This document shows positions 63,934 to 64,000 of a DNA stretch of 64,000 nucleotides, piece after piece. Under the pieces are notes generated by a model. That model saw nothing but the letters and a program-made list of their open reading frames with translations, searched no databases and was not told the DNA's origin. The position numbers were made by a program, and so were the translations under genes. Numbering within the stretch: position 1 is the first letter of the stretch; each line of letters starts with the position of its first letter. Source of the stretch: Acidimicrobiia bacterium (lineage in GTDB: Bacteria > Actinomycetota > Acidimicrobiia > IMCC26256 > JAOSJL01); NCBI GenBank assembly GCA_027494115.1, contig JAOSJL010000001.1, positions 2,725,937 to 2,789,936 of the forward strand, read 5' to 3'.

Positions 63934-64000
63934 ATGAAACTGCTCCGCACACCCGACGAACGCTTCGAGGACCTCCCCGGCTTCGGTTTCGAGCCTCACT
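63934..64000 (+). CDS. Haloalkane dehalogenase-like alpha/beta hydrolase, partial at window edge
   Basis: Only 22 codons are visible: MKLLRTPDERFEDLPGFGFE, then PH. This start, with LRTPDERFEDLPG followed by FxPH, is highly characteristic of haloalkane dehalogenases and close relatives, which release halide from halogenated alkanes with a nucleophile Asp. GAAAGG precedes the ATG. The catalytic residues lie outside the window, so the activity cannot be checked here. Confidence 0.6.
   Translation, partial: MKLLRTPDERFEDLPGFGFEPH

Overview
The window is a stretch of high-GC (roughly two-thirds G+C), gene-dense DNA of actinobacterial type. Clues are the many LLM-class flavin/F420-type oxidoreductases, acyl-CoA dehydrogenases (ACADs), actinobacterial amidohydrolases with a DDHVVEP-like start, a DUF222/HNH '13E12-type' nuclease, lipoproteins with classic lipoboxes and frequent GTG/TTG starts. 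An uncultured Acidimicrobiia-like marine or soil actinobacterium is my best guess, by inference only. I saw no rRNA, tRNA, CRISPR array, insertion sequence or prophage. No gap without a gene exceeds 300 bases; the largest (42392-42660) holds an AT-rich promoter-like element.

Layout. 1-5608 (minus): an acyl-CoA-type block with an AhpD-like protein, a DUF35 Zn-ribbon/OB protein, a MaoC hydratase, a B12-type radical SAM enzyme, a fused double ACAD and a 3Fe-4S ferredoxin. 5718-16284: mixed housekeeping and accessory genes (amidohydrolase, PAS-GGDEF-EAL protein, FGGY kinase, HisN-like phosphatase, SDR, DUF222-HNH, lipoproteins, alpha/beta hydrolase, SnoaL-like protein). 16298-21696 (minus): a likely catabolic operon, TetR - FMN reductase - ALDH - class II aldolase - SDR - LLM. 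21750-26528: LysM protein, amidohydrolase, lytic transglycosylase, Zn-ribbon membrane protein. 26575-37639: three fatty-acyl modules (AMP ligase with a heteromeric ACAD pair; cyclase + ligase + SDR; lone SDR), a TAP-type lipoprotein hydrolase and an unusual protein with an (NETT)n start. 37671-42391 (minus): three LLM monooxygenases and an ALDH behind a KstR-like palindrome. 42661-45989: SGNH lipoprotein, amidohydrolase, CPA1 antiporter. 46019-62861 (minus): about 17 kb of nearly contiguous branched-chain-amino-acid-type ABC importer genes with five substrate-binding proteins, three of them a recent tandem triplication, one LivH-LivM fusion and one LivH-LivM-LivF triple fusion; an acyl-CoA ligase and an isochorismatase-fold protein without its catalytic Cys sit between the two importer sets. 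63002-64000: a membrane protein and the start of a haloalkane-dehalogenase-like gene.

How it works together (inference): the importers, ligases, ACADs, MaoC, SDRs, ALDHs and LLM oxygenases together suggest uptake, CoA activation and beta-oxidation-like breakdown of organic acids, alicyclic compounds or steroid-like side chains, with LLM oxygenases starting the attack.

Data caution: at least 15 otherwise intact genes are broken by a single-base gain or loss, mostly in short C/G runs. In every case restoring one base gives a whole number of codons and a full-length family member. These are most likely consensus indel errors, and the affected genes are annotated here over their full restored span.
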